From Oscillospiraceae bacterium (GTDB lineage: Bacteria > Bacillota > Clostridia > Oscillospirales > Ruminococcaceae), in the NCBI GenBank assembly GCA_009784625.1, contig WRBI01000006.1:25552-89551 (forward strand): a DNA stretch of 64,000 bases, read 5' to 3'. Positions 10,509-20,456 of this stretch are shown here, one piece after another. Both the position numbers and the translations under genes were made by a program. The notes under the pieces were generated by a model. The model was not told the DNA's origin and searched no databases. It worked only from the letters and a program-made list of their open reading frames with translations. Numbering within the stretch: position 1 is the stretch's first letter; every line of letters begins with the position of its first letter.

Positions 10509-10628
10509 CCACAGTTGATAGTTGACAGTGCACAGTTGACAGTTGTGGTATCGCTCCGCGATTTATTTAAATAATGTCCGCATAGCGGACACCATAACTG
10601 TCAACTGTCAATTATCAACTGTACACTG
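10508..10628. repeat. MITE/REP-like intergenic element with imperfect terminal inverted repeats
   Basis: CCACAGTTGATAGTTGACAGTGCACAGTTGACAGTTGTGGT ... ACCATAACTGTCAACTGTCAATTATCAACTGTACACTG; internal hairpins ATCGC-tcc-GCGAT and GTCCGC-ata-GCGGAC. Confidence 0.75.
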
Positions 10629-10642
10629 AAAAGGAGACCGCC

Positions 10643-11026
10643 ATGCCCTCATACCGCACTGCCCGAGCCGCTGAGGATGTTCAGCGGGAACTTTCCGACA
10701 TCATGCGCACCCTCAAGGACCCGCGGGTCTCGGGGCTGCTAAGCATTGTCAAACTTGAACTGGCCGGGGATTACTCGCACTGCAAAGTTTATGTCAGCTC
10801 GATGGAAGGGCTGGAGCAAACCACCGGCGCGGTGGAGGGGCTGACCAGCGCCGCCGGGTTTATCCGGCGGGAGATCGGCGCCCGGCTCAAATTGCGCAAA
10901 ACACCGCAGTTCCATTTTATCGCCGACAACGGAATCGAGCAGAGCGCCGTGCTCGGCCAAAAAATGCGCGACCTTGGCCTGCTTAATAAGACGGAGGAAG
11001 ACGAACCGGATGGGCAACCTGATTGA
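10643..11026 (+). CDS. rbfA: Ribosome-binding factor A
   Basis: RAAEDVQRELSDIMRTLKDPRVSGLLSIVKLELAGDYSHCKVYVS; synteny. Confidence 0.95.
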   Translation: MPSYRTARAAEDVQRELSDIMRTLKDPRVSGLLSIVKLELAGDYSHCKVYVSSMEGLEQTTGAVEGLTSAAGFIRREIGARLKLRKTPQFHFIADNGIEQSAVLGQKMRDLGLLNKTEEDEPDGQPD

Positions 11027-11981
11027 TACAAGCACCGCATGCGCTCTTCTTCGAGAGTGGGACGAAGTGCTCATACTCACACACCAAAAGCCGGACGGCG
11101 ACACCATCGGCAGTGCCTTTGCCCTGATGCACGCACTGCACGCTTTGGGCAAGCGGGCACGGGTGGAATGTTCCGACCCTTTGCCCAATCATTATGGTTT
11201 TATTACCGGGAACTACCACCCGGATCAATTCGACCCCCGCTTTGTGGTCAGCGTGGATGTTGCCAACCCCGACCTGTTCGGCAAACTCCAGCCGGTCTGG
11301 GAGGATAAGCTTGATTTGTGCATCGACCACCACCGGTTGAATACCCTAAACGCAAAATACAAGCTGCTTGACCCCGAAGTGCCCTCCACCGCCCAGCTGG
11401 TTTACGCGATCATTAAAGGGCTTGGGGTCGCTTTCGACCGGGCGATGGCCACCGCAGTCTTTACCGGGGTCTCTACCGACACCGGTTGTTTTCGCTACGC
11501 GAGCACAACCGCCGACGCCCACCGGGTAGCCGCCGAGATGATTGACGCAGGCGCAGACCACTCGAACATCAACCGGCTGATGTTCGACACCCGCTCCCGC
11601 CCGCAGATCGAGCTGGACAAACACATATTGAGCACGCTGGAATACCACTTCGGCGGGCTGTGCGCGATGATTGTTGTCTCCCGCGAAGCCACCGGCCGCC
11701 TGGGGATAGAAGAACACGAACTGGACGGGCTTTCCGCACTCCCCCGCCGGATTGAAGGTGTGCAGATCGGGCTGAGTCTGCGCGAAAATTTTGGCAGTTA
11801 CCGCGTCTCTGTCCGCACCCGCGAAGGGGTAGACGCCTCTGCCCTTTGCGCAAAATTTGGAGGCGGCGGCCACCACATGGCGGGCGGCTGTACTATAACA
11901 GGCGACGAAACAGCGGTCAGGCAGGTTTTGCTCGCCGCGGTAAAATCGTCTTTGCTGGAGGCCGGATACTCTTGGAGCTGA
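11010..11981 (+). CDS. nrnA: DHH/DHHA1 phosphoesterase (NrnA-like oligoribonuclease/pAp phosphatase)
   Basis: LTHQKPDGDTIGSA, CIDHHRLN, FGGGGHHMAGG. Confidence 0.92.
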   Translation: MGNLIDTSTACALLREWDEVLILTHQKPDGDTIGSAFALMHALHALGKRARVECSDPLPNHYGFITGNYHPDQFDPRFVVSVDVANPDLFGKLQPVWEDKLDLCIDHHRLNTLNAKYKLLDPEVPSTAQLVYAIIKGLGVAFDRAMATAVFTGVSTDTGCFRYASTTADAHRVAAEMIDAGADHSNINRLMFDTRSRPQIELDKHILSTLEYHFGGLCAMIVVSREATGRLGIEEHELDGLSALPRRIEGVQIGLSLRENFGSYRVSVRTREGVDASALCAKFGGGGHHMAGGCTITGDETAVRQVLLAAVKSSLLEAGYSWS

Positions 11982-12871
11982 CCGGTATCCTTTTGGTGGA
12001 CAAGCCGGCCGGGTTCACTTCTTTTGACGTGGTCGCCAAACTGCGCGGAATCGCCAAAATGAGAAAGATCGGCCACGCGGGCACCCTTGACCCCGCCGCC
12101 ACCGGTCTTCTGCCCGTTTTTTTGGGCAGCGCGACCCGCTTTATCGATCTTTTGCCCGACCAGGACAAGCGCTACACCGCCACATTCCTGCTCGGAATCA
12201 CCACCGATACCCAAGACATGACCGGCAATGTCTTATCCACTCGGCCGGTTCGGGTTTCGGCAATAGATGTCACAACCGCGCTTGCGCGCTTTGTCGGCAA
12301 GATTCAACAGATTCCGCCCATGTATTCGGCGGTCAAGCATCAAGGCAAACGGCTGTACGACCTGGCCAGACAGGGCATTGAAGTCGAGCGCAAACCGCGC
12401 GAGATCGAAATCCGCGCGATCACTATGCTTGCGGCGGATGAGCCGGCCGGGCGATACACCATCGATGTGGAATGTTCAAAAGGCAGTTATATCCGCACCC
12501 TCTGTCACGATTTGGGCGAGGAGCTCGGCTGCGGCGGCGCGCTGGAGGTTTTGCGCAGAACGCAGGCCTGCGGCTTTTCGCTCAAAAACGCATACACACT
12601 GGATGATCTGCAAACCCTCGCCGACCGGGGTGAGCTGGCCGGTGCGCTGTCGCCGGTTGAATCTGCGCTCGCGGCATACCCGCGCTTGACGCTGGATACC
12701 CGCCAAGCCGGGCTGTTCGCGAACGGACAGCGCCTCGCGCTCAGCGACCTGTCCGGCCCTGCCCTTCAAAGCGGCGAGCGGATTGCAGTCTTCGGGCCGC
12801 AGTCCGCTTTCCTTGGCCTTGCCCACGCGGAGGGCGGGCTGCTCCGCCACATCCGCCAGCTCCCCCGCTGA
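11972..12871 (+). CDS. truB: tRNA pseudouridine(55) synthase TruB (likely TTG start)
   Basis: GILLVDKPAGFTSFDVV...GHAGTLDPAATGLLPV. Confidence 0.95.
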   Translation: MELTGILLVDKPAGFTSFDVVAKLRGIAKMRKIGHAGTLDPAATGLLPVFLGSATRFIDLLPDQDKRYTATFLLGITTDTQDMTGNVLSTRPVRVSAIDVTTALARFVGKIQQIPPMYSAVKHQGKRLYDLARQGIEVERKPREIEIRAITMLAADEPAGRYTIDVECSKGSYIRTLCHDLGEELGCGGALEVLRRTQACGFSLKNAYTLDDLQTLADRGELAGALSPVESALAAYPRLTLDTRQAGLFANGQRLALSDLSGPALQSGERIAVFGPQSAFLGLAHAEGGLLRHIRQLPR

Positions 12872-12903
12872 TTGCTCTCACATTGGTCTTTTCAAACGAA
12901 GGG

Positions 12904-13848
12904 ATGAATGACTTGCTTTTTTCCCAAACACTGGAACCACCCAATCTACCGGCCGGCGGCAGCTGTGTCGCGCTCGGGCTGTTTAACGGGCTGCACCTCG
13001 GCCATATGGCCGTCATCGGCGCGATGCGCAGACAAGCGCTCGCACACCGGCTGACCTCCGTTGTCTTTACCTTTTCGACCGCCCGCTGCACCCCCAACTC
13101 AAAGGGCAGTGTCAAACAGATGCTCAGCCAATCAATGTCGAACGCCATTCTCAGCAAAACCGGGGTCGAACAGGTTGTCTGCCCCGATTTCAGCGATTTT
13201 CGCGCGTTTACACCCGAACAGTTTGTGGATAAGGTTTTGCGCGCGCGGCTGGGCGCCGGGCGGGTGGTCTGCGGCTATGACTTCCGGTTCGGGAAAGGCG
13301 CGGCCGGTGACGCACACGCTTTGCGGGAACTTTGCGCACCGCTTGGCATCGCGGCGGATATCGTTCCCCAAGTGGATGTAAATGGCGAGCTGGCCGCTTC
13401 GCGCTCCATCCGCGCTTTAATCGAAAGCGGGGATATCCCCGCCGCCAACCGCCTGCTCGGCCGCCCGTTTGCCATCGACTTTCAAGTCATTCACGGGCAA
13501 AAGCTGGGCCGGACTCTGGGCTGGCCGACCATCAACCAGGCTTTCCCGCCCGACTTTGTCCTCCCCCGCTTTGGGATCTACGCCAGCCTGACCACTGTAA
13601 ACGGAAAAGACTACAGCAGCGTGACCTATGTAGGCGTTCGCCCAACCGTGGACAGCGGCGCCGCACTGTCTGAGACATACATTCAATCTTTTGACGGTGA
13701 CCTTTACGGCCGGCACGTCAAGGTCGCGTTTTTGGCTTTCCTGCGCCCCGAGCAAAAGTTTTCCGACCTTGAAACGCTCAAAAACGCGATATCCGCCGAC
13801 GCGGCCCGCGCAAAAGAATTGATCAAACAGTTGACAAATGTCGATTGA
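12904..13848 (+). CDS. ribF: Bifunctional riboflavin kinase/FAD synthetase
   Basis: ALGLFNGLHLGHMAVI...GYDFRFGKGAAGD...LGWPTINQAFPPDFVLPRFGIY. Confidence 0.93.
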   Translation: MNDLLFSQTLEPPNLPAGGSCVALGLFNGLHLGHMAVIGAMRRQALAHRLTSVVFTFSTARCTPNSKGSVKQMLSQSMSNAILSKTGVEQVVCPDFSDFRAFTPEQFVDKVLRARLGAGRVVCGYDFRFGKGAAGDAHALRELCAPLGIAADIVPQVDVNGELAASRSIRALIESGDIPAANRLLGRPFAIDFQVIHGQKLGRTLGWPTINQAFPPDFVLPRFGIYASLTTVNGKDYSSVTYVGVRPTVDSGAALSETYIQSFDGDLYGRHVKVAFLAFLRPEQKFSDLETLKNAISADAARAKELIKQLTNVD

Positions 13849-13945
13849 CAGTGTACATTAATTTTAGAAACCATCGTTCAATAATTAAAACGCAATTGTA
13901 AGCACAAGGCGCCTGTACGGGAACTGCCAACCAACAACGAATGGA

Positions 13946-15130
13946 GTGGGTAAAATGTTGAACTACGATAACCTTTACGCGAATACGGTAAAGAACTTAA
14001 AACCCTCGGGGATACGCAGGTTCTTCGGGATTGCGGCCGAAATACCCGACGTCATCTCTCTTGGCGTGGGTGAGCCGGACTTTGTTACCCCCCAGGCGAT
14101 TCGCGACGCGGGTATTGCCTCCCTCAAAGCGGGCGAGACCAAGTACACCGCCAACGCCGGGCTGAAAGAAGTGCAGGCGGGCGTTTCCGGTTACCTCAAG
14201 CGCCGGTTTGATCTCGATTATGATCCCAGCCAGGTTCTGGTAACCGTGGGCGCCTCCGAGGGGATCGACCTTGCCCTGCGCGCATTCATCAACCCGGGCG
14301 ACGAAGTGCTGATTCCCGAGCCGTCCTTTGTCGCTTACGACGCTATGACCCGAATCAACCACGGCGTCCCGGTCTCGATCGTCACCAAAGAGGAAGACGA
14401 GTTCCGCCTGACCCCCGCGGCGCTCAAAGCGGCCATCACCCCCAAAACCAAAATGCTCATCTTCCCCTACCCCTGCAACCCGACCGGCGGGGTCATGCGC
14501 CGCGAGCATATGCTGGAGATCGCCGAAGTCCTCAAAGACACCGATATCCTGGTGCTGTCGGATGAAATCTACGCCGAGCTGACTTACGGCGGAATCCCCC
14601 ACGTTTCTTTCGCCGCCATCCCCGGGATGTACGACCGGACCATTCTGGTCAACGGGTTCTCGAAAGCCTACGCTATGACCGGCTGGCGGCTGGGTTACCT
14701 GACCGGGTGCAAAGAAGCGGTGGACATGATGTGCAAGATCCACCAATACGCGCTGATGACCGCGCCCACCACCGCCCAATACGCGGCAATCGCTGCCCTC
14801 AAGCCCGAGTGTGACGCCGAAATCGCCGCCATGTGCGCCTCTTACGACGAGCGCAGAAAGATGCTGATCAGCCGCTTGAACGGGATGGGCCTGCAGTGCT
14901 TTATGCCGGACGGCGCGTTCTACGCGTTTCCGTCCATTCAGAAAACCGGTATGAAATCGCTGGAGTTCTGCGAAGCGCTTCTGCGCTCCAAGAAAGTGGC
15001 GCTGGTTCCGGGTGACGCGTTCGGCGAATGCGGCGAAGGGTTTATTCGGGTCTGTTACTGCTACGCGACCGAACACCTGGTCGAAGCCCTCAACCGCATG
15101 GAGGCATTCCTCAAAGAGATCGAAAAATAG
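13946..15130 (+). CDS. Class I/II PLP-dependent aminotransferase
   Basis: ISLGVGEPDFVTP, PYPCNPTGGV, SDEIYAEL, VNGFSKAYAMTGWRLGY. Confidence 0.93.
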   Translation: MGKMLNYDNLYANTVKNLKPSGIRRFFGIAAEIPDVISLGVGEPDFVTPQAIRDAGIASLKAGETKYTANAGLKEVQAGVSGYLKRRFDLDYDPSQVLVTVGASEGIDLALRAFINPGDEVLIPEPSFVAYDAMTRINHGVPVSIVTKEEDEFRLTPAALKAAITPKTKMLIFPYPCNPTGGVMRREHMLEIAEVLKDTDILVLSDEIYAELTYGGIPHVSFAAIPGMYDRTILVNGFSKAYAMTGWRLGYLTGCKEAVDMMCKIHQYALMTAPTTAQYAAIAALKPECDAEIAAMCASYDERRKMLISRLNGMGLQCFMPDGAFYAFPSIQKTGMKSLEFCEALLRSKKVALVPGDAFGECGEGFIRVCYCYATEHLVEALNRMEAFLKEIEK

Positions 15131-15135
15131 AAATA

Positions 15136-15165
15136 CGCAAGGGCGAAAGCGGTAGCTTTCGTCCT
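15136..15165 (+). other. Intergenic hairpin
   Basis: CAAGGGCGAAAGC-ggta-GCTTTCGTCCTTG, 13 pairs with one G-T; not followed by a T-run. Confidence 0.5.
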
Positions 15166-15182
15166 TGAATTATTGGTGAACT

Positions 15183-16067
15183 ATGGATAAAATCACACTG
15201 CTCGCGCCGGCCAAGCTCAATCTGACTTTGGATATCACCGGACTTCTGCCCAACGACTACCACGCACTGGACAGCACAATGGTATCCATCGACTTGTGCG
15301 ATACGCTGACTTTGAGCCGCACCGGCTCCGGCGTTCGTTTGGCCTGCGATGACCCCTACCTGCCCGCCGGGCGGGATAACCTGATCATCAAAGCGGCAAC
15401 CGCTTTCTTTCTGGCCACCGGAATCCAGCCGGGCGGGCTGGAAATGTCGCTTTCCAAACAGATTCCCACACAGGCGGGACTGGCCGGCGGCAGCGCAGAC
15501 GCCGCGGCTGCTCTGGTCGGCTTAAATCATCTGTATGCCACCGGCTTGAGTGACAGCGCGCTGGCTGAAATCGGCTTGACCGTCGGCTCGGATATCCCTT
15601 TCTGCCTGATGGGCGGGATGGCGCGCGTCAACGGCCAAGGCGAGCTGCTGGCCCCGCTGTCCATCCCTCCGGGGGAGGCAGTCTTCCTGATCGCCAAACC
15701 CGCGCGCGGGGTGAGTACCCGCGACGCCTTCGCGCAATACGACCGTCTGAACCAAAAGCCCCCGCCCCAAACGGACGCAATGCTCACCGCGCTGTCCGCC
15801 GGGCGATGGGAGGATGTCGGCCCCGCCATGTCCAACGGGTTTGAGGCGGCGGTTCCCGTACCCGAAGTCTCCGAAATCAAGGCGGCCATTCAATCCCATG
15901 ACTGCCTGGGTGTCTGCATGACCGGCAGCGGCAGCGCAGTGGCCGGCCTTTTCCCTGACGTAGACACCGCGTCCGGCTGCCTTGAACATCTGGGCGATCG
16001 CTGGCCGTTTGTCTGCCTTGCCCGCCCGGTTGACCACGGCGCAAAGATTCTGGCCGACCCTGTTTAG
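15183..16067 (+). CDS. ispE: 4-diphosphocytidyl-2-C-methyl-D-erythritol kinase
   Basis: LLAPAKLNLTLDITG; KQIPTQAGLAGGSADAAAAL; GSDIPFC; TGSGSAVAGLF. Confidence 0.95.
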   Translation: MDKITLLAPAKLNLTLDITGLLPNDYHALDSTMVSIDLCDTLTLSRTGSGVRLACDDPYLPAGRDNLIIKAATAFFLATGIQPGGLEMSLSKQIPTQAGLAGGSADAAAALVGLNHLYATGLSDSALAEIGLTVGSDIPFCLMGGMARVNGQGELLAPLSIPPGEAVFLIAKPARGVSTRDAFAQYDRLNQKPPPQTDAMLTALSAGRWEDVGPAMSNGFEAAVPVPEVSEIKAAIQSHDCLGVCMTGSGSAVAGLFPDVDTASGCLEHLGDRWPFVCLARPVDHGAKILADPV

Positions 16068-16130
16068 GCCGCTATCAATCCGCCCATACTTGATTTACCA
16101 AATATTTACATCAAGTAAAGGACGGATGAC

Positions 16131-16715
16131 ATGCTTAGACGCTTTGAACTGGCTATACTTATCGGGATAATTGTTGGTGTGATGTTCACCTCACTGGGCG
16201 TATTCGCGGGGGAAAGCGAGCAGATTCGCAGCGAGGTCTTTCGCCTGCACCTGTTGCCAAACTCGGACAGTGATGCCGACCAGGCGCTCAAATTACACGT
16301 CCGGGACGCCCTGCTGGCCGGTCGCGCCGACCTTTTCAGCGGGGCGGCAAACAGAGAGGAAGTCATATCGCTGACATCCGAGCATCTGGAAAGCATTGTC
16401 AGGATCGCCCAGGATGAAATCCTGCGCCGGGGTTACGACTATCCGATCACCGCCGAGATCGTCAACATGCACTTTTCTACCCGCGACTACCGCGAGGGGC
16501 TGATCTTGCCCGCCGGGCGGTATGACGCGGTGCGGGTGACCATCGGAGAGGGTGGCGGAGAAAACTGGTGGTGCGTGATGTTTCCGCCCATCTGCCTGCC
16601 CGCCGCCAGCGCAGAGCCGACCGACCTGGAAGAGCAGATCGCCCGGCTGGGCCAAACCTCCGGCTACCGCCCAAAATTTGCAGTTGTCGAGATCTTTGAG
16701 CGGTTGCGCGGCTAA
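16131..16715 (+). CDS. spoIIR: Stage II sporulation protein R
   Basis: IRSEVFRLHLLPNSDSDADQALKLHVRDALL...GRYDAVRVTIGEGGGENWWCVMFPPICL. Confidence 0.93.
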   Translation: MLRRFELAILIGIIVGVMFTSLGVFAGESEQIRSEVFRLHLLPNSDSDADQALKLHVRDALLAGRADLFSGAANREEVISLTSEHLESIVRIAQDEILRRGYDYPITAEIVNMHFSTRDYREGLILPAGRYDAVRVTIGEGGGENWWCVMFPPICLPAASAEPTDLEEQIARLGQTSGYRPKFAVVEIFERLRG

Positions 16716-16733
16716 TCGCCATTCACAAGCACA

Positions 16734-16775
16734 CGACAGTGCGGTTAAAAGTATTTACCGCACTGTCGTTATTTG
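16734..16775 (+). terminator. Rho-independent terminator after spoIIR
   Basis: CGACAGTGCGGT...ACCGCACTGTCG then TTATTTG. Confidence 0.8.
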
Positions 16776-16779
16776 TTTA

Positions 16780-16808
16780 TTGAAAATTCATACCATATGT
16801 AGTATAAT
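16780..16808 (+). promoter_or_regulatory. Sigma-A promoter upstream of amidase
   Basis: TTGAAA-N17-TATAAT. Confidence 0.8.
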
Positions 16809-16850
16809 GTCGAGAGGACTGACCGCCCGTTGTACATCCAATCGAAAGTA

Positions 16851-17013
16851 AGAACCTGTGGTCAATAACGAGAAACGAACACGAGCCGAAGCGATTTTTT
16901 CGCCAGGCAAGGAAATTTCCCGCAGGAATACTTCGTGTATTCCAAGGGAAATTGACGAAGCATATCGGAAAAATCGCCGGATCGGGGGCGTTTTGAGATT
17001 GACCACAGGTTCT
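16851..17013. repeat. Long nested inverted-repeat (rod-like) element in amidase leader
   Basis: AGAACCTGTGGTCAAT/ATTGACCACAGGTTCT (16 bp perfect), then GCGATTTTT/AAAAATCGC, AATTTCCC/GGGAAATT, GGAATAC/GTATTCC, all nested. Confidence 0.8.
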
Positions 17014-17042
17014 AAACCCCTACGCCGTGGAGGAATAAAAAT

Positions 17043-18086
17043 TTGAGCGATCATCAAAAGCCCTTGAAACGCTATATAACAAAAACCGTTATGCTGACCT
17101 TAGCCCTGATACTCTTGGTCACCGGCCTCTTTCCACCTTTGACCGCCGGCGCACATCTGAGTGTCTTTAACCCGCCGCCCGGTACGCTGAATCTACAAAG
17201 CGTGAGCAGCGCGACCGTGACCTCAGCCGCTATCAGCGCAGACGACAACTATACATATCTGGTCGTTTCCTCCACCCAGCCGGTAACATTTACATTCGGG
17301 TATTCCCGCAACGCGGTCAACATCACCATCAATCAGGCGCACAGTTTCCCGACCAGTGTGCATATGGGCGCAAACCCGATCTTCTCCTCCGCCCAGTGGA
17401 ACGGCAGCACCATCACATTAAATCTGACCACACAGGACGGATTTATGGGCTACCACGGCTATCGCGATTCGGCCGGGAACCTGGTCGTGCGCTTCCGCAA
17501 CCCGCCCTCCTCCATATGGGTTACCCGGGTGGTTATCGACCCCGGCCATGGCGGACAGGATCGCGGTGCCGAGGGCTTTCGGCGGGATATGCCCGAAGTT
17601 GTGATCAATCGGCATATCGCCAGTTTTTTGGCTGAAGATCTGCGCAACCGCGGGGCCACCGTTCTGGTTTTGGATACCAGCCGGGGGATGGAACTGGCCG
17701 AGCGGGTACGCCGCGCCGAGGAGTTCAACGCCGACTTCTTTATCAGCGTACACAACAACGCTTCGCGCAACGCGAACGCCACCGGCACCGAGGTTTTCTT
17801 CTTTACCCAGTTTTCGAGTGTGCTGGCGGCCACCGTTTCGCGCAATGTCAGCCAGCAGCTGAACACCAACAACCGCAGGGGCCGCCGCGCCCGCTTTGCC
17901 GTCACCCGTTCCACCCAATTTCAAAGCATACTGGTTGAGGGCGGATTTATGACCAACCGCGCCGAGTACGAAAAGCTGATCAACCCGCACTACCAGCAGG
18001 CAATTGCGACCGGCATCGCCGACGCAATTGAAGCGGTGGTCGCCCACTCTTACCCCGGCACCGGCCGGATGGCGCGAATCGGCTAG
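17043..18086 (+). CDS. N-acetylmuramoyl-L-alanine amidase (Amidase_3, AMIN-like N-terminus)
   Basis: VVIDPGHGGQDRGAEG; FISVHNNASRNANATGTEVFF; VEGGFMTNRAEYEKLI. Confidence 0.92.
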   Translation: MSDHQKPLKRYITKTVMLTLALILLVTGLFPPLTAGAHLSVFNPPPGTLNLQSVSSATVTSAAISADDNYTYLVVSSTQPVTFTFGYSRNAVNITINQAHSFPTSVHMGANPIFSSAQWNGSTITLNLTTQDGFMGYHGYRDSAGNLVVRFRNPPSSIWVTRVVIDPGHGGQDRGAEGFRRDMPEVVINRHIASFLAEDLRNRGATVLVLDTSRGMELAERVRRAEEFNADFFISVHNNASRNANATGTEVFFFTQFSSVLAATVSRNVSQQLNTNNRRGRRARFAVTRSTQFQSILVEGGFMTNRAEYEKLINPHYQQAIATGIADAIEAVVAHSYPGTGRMARIG

Positions 18087-18090
18087 ACCC

Positions 18091-18120
18091 AAACCCCCGG
18101 ATGCTTTCCGGGGGTTTTAT
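18091..18120 (+). terminator. Rho-independent terminator after amidase
   Basis: CCCCCGGATGCTTTCCGGGGGTTTTAT. Confidence 0.85.
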
Positions 18121-18326
18121 CGTTAACAGCCGCAAAAAAAAGAGCGCCTTTGCAGCCCGTTTTTTCGTTTGTTAACTTACACATACAATCACCATACAAT
18201 TTGTCCCGTTTTTCTAAAGATTTTGCTTGTAAGTTGTTCGTTATATTGGTATAATTTATTCGTTGTGGTATATTTTCAATAAAGTGTACAATACTTCGCG
18301 AATAGCGAGAGCGAAAGGGGCAAACT

Positions 18327-20399
18327 TTGATGAAACAATTCCCTGCGGGTAAATTGCGCAACATTGCGCTGACGGGTCATGGCGGAAGCGGCAAGACCTC
18401 TTTGGGCGAGGCAATGCTCTTTAAGGCGGGCGAGATCGACCGTTTGGGCAAAATCGCCGACGGCAACACCACTTTCGACTTTGACCCCGAAGAGATTAAG
18501 CGGCAGGTTTCGGTTTCCTCTGCCCTGCACCCCTTTGTTTGGGAGGGCGTGAAGGTAAATTTGATCGACACCCCCGGCCTGTTCGACTTTGCCAGCGGGA
18601 TGAGTGAGGGTGTGCGCGCGGCTGAAAGCGTAGTCATCGTCCTTTCCGCCAAGGGCGGCATCCCGGTAGGCGCGTACAAAGCAAACGATCTGGCTGTCGC
18701 GATGAACAAGGCCAAAATGTTCTTCGTAAATCAGATGGACGCCGAAAACGCCGACTTCTACAAAATTTTGGACGGCCTGCGCGAAGCGTTTGGCCAGGGC
18801 GTCTGCCCGCTGGTTGCCCCTTATATCAAAGACGAGAAAGTCGCCTGCTATGTCGACCTTGTCGAGAAAAAGGCTTACACATACGAAAAAGGCGCACGCA
18901 AAGAAGTTCCCGTGCCGGAAGACGGTGACTTTGAAGAGCTGAGCAGCGCCATTTCGGAAGCGATTGCCGAAACAGACGAAACACTGATGGAAAAATTCTT
19001 CTCGGGCGAAGAGTTCAGCAAAGACGAGATCATCGCGGGCATTCACGCGGGTGTGCGCAGCGGCGTGATCGCCCCTGTGCTCTGCGGTTCCGGTTACTCA
19101 CTGGAGGGGATTGACCTATTTTTGGACGCGATCGCCAACCACCTGCCCTCGGCCGCTGAGAGCGCGGGCGAAACCGCAAAAGACGCGAAAGGCGAAGACG
19201 TTGAGGTCGCCTGTACCGAAGACGCGCCTCTCGCCGCATATATCTTCAAAACTGTTGCCGACCCGTTTGTCGGCAAGCTGTCGTATGTCAAAGTTGTATC
19301 CGGTAAGCTGGGCGGCGACTTGGTTCCGGTTAACACACGCACCGGCCAGCCCGAGCGTTTGGGCAAAATCATTGCCGTAAAAGGCAAAAAACAGGAAGAA
19401 ATCGGCACACTCACCGCCGGGGATATCGGCGCAATCACAAAGCTGGGCGAAACCGTCACCGGGGACAGCCTGTGCGACCCCAAGCGCCCGCTTACATTTG
19501 AAAAAGCGAAATTCCCGCACCCAACCCTGTTTATGGCTGTCAAAGTCAAAAACAAAGGGGACGAGGGCAAAGTATCCGACGGGATGCGCCGCCTGATGGA
19601 AGAAGACGCGGCCCTCACTTTCCGCCTGAATTCCGAAACAAAACAGCAGCTGGTCGGCGGCCTGGGCGAGCAGCATCTGGATATGTGCGTTTCAAAGCTC
19701 AAAGCCAAGTTTGGCGTGGGTGTTGATCTGATCGCGCCCCGCGTGCCTTACCGCGAAACTGTCCGCAAAAAAGTTTCGGTGCAGGGCAAACACAAAAAAC
19801 AAACGGGCGGCTCCGGTCAGTTCGGCGACGTTTGGGTCGAGTTCGAGCCTTACGACGGCCAGGAACTCCTGTTCGAAACCCGCGTGGTCGGCGGCTCGGT
19901 TCCCAAAAACTTCTTCCCCGCCGTTGAGAAGGGGTTGCATGAAGCCATTCGCAGCGGCGTAATCGCCGGTTATCCGGTGGTTGGGCTGAAAGCCACCTTG
20001 TACGATGGCTCTTATCACCCGGTTGACTCGTCCGAAATGGCGTTTAAACTGGCGGCCATCCTCGCTTACAAAGCTGGTATGCCCAAAGCCGGACCGGTTC
20101 TGCTTGAGCCGATCGGTCACCTCAAGGTGTCTGTTCCCGACGCGAACACCGGCGACATCATGGGCGAGCTCAACAAGCGCCGCGGCCGTGTACTCGGTAT
20201 GAACCCGGTCGGGGGCGGCCTGCAAGAAGTCGAAGGCGAAGCGCCGATGAGCGAAATGCACGACTTTACCACTTTCCTGCGCTCGACCACACAGGGGCGC
20301 GGCTCGTTCACTTTTGAGTTTGAGCGGTATGAACAACTGCCCGCCATGCTCGAGGACGCGGTCAAAGAAGACGCCAAAAAGATGAACGAAGAAGACTAG
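18327..20399 (+). CDS. Elongation factor G-like GTPase
   Basis: GHGGSGKTSLGEAM, DTPGLFDFASG, EF-G domains IV/V (RRGRVLGMNPVGGG). Confidence 0.92.
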   Translation: MMKQFPAGKLRNIALTGHGGSGKTSLGEAMLFKAGEIDRLGKIADGNTTFDFDPEEIKRQVSVSSALHPFVWEGVKVNLIDTPGLFDFASGMSEGVRAAESVVIVLSAKGGIPVGAYKANDLAVAMNKAKMFFVNQMDAENADFYKILDGLREAFGQGVCPLVAPYIKDEKVACYVDLVEKKAYTYEKGARKEVPVPEDGDFEELSSAISEAIAETDETLMEKFFSGEEFSKDEIIAGIHAGVRSGVIAPVLCGSGYSLEGIDLFLDAIANHLPSAAESAGETAKDAKGEDVEVACTEDAPLAAYIFKTVADPFVGKLSYVKVVSGKLGGDLVPVNTRTGQPERLGKIIAVKGKKQEEIGTLTAGDIGAITKLGETVTGDSLCDPKRPLTFEKAKFPHPTLFMAVKVKNKGDEGKVSDGMRRLMEEDAALTFRLNSETKQQLVGGLGEQHLDMCVSKLKAKFGVGVDLIAPRVPYRETVRKKVSVQGKHKKQTGGSGQFGDVWVEFEPYDGQELLFETRVVGGSVPKNFFPAVEKGLHEAIRSGVIAGYPVVGLKATLYDGSYHPVDSSEMAFKLAAILAYKAGMPKAGPVLLEPIGHLKVSVPDANTGDIMGELNKRRGRVLGMNPVGGGLQEVEGEAPMSEMHDFTTFLRSTTQGRGSFTFEFERYEQLPAMLEDAVKEDAKKMNEED

Positions 20400-20421
20400 G
20401 GCGTATTAGAATCTCTGCTCT

Positions 20422-20456
20422 CAAAACGCGCGCCGGTTTTGGCGCGCGTTTTCTCG
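20422..20456 (+). terminator. Terminator after EF-G-like gene
   Basis: AAAACGCGCGCC-GGTTTT-GGCGCGCGTTTTC. Confidence 0.75.

Noticed and set aside
13997-15076. 359-aa minus-strand ORF antisense to the aminotransferase
   Set aside because: Antisense shadow of a clear PLP-dependent aminotransferase.
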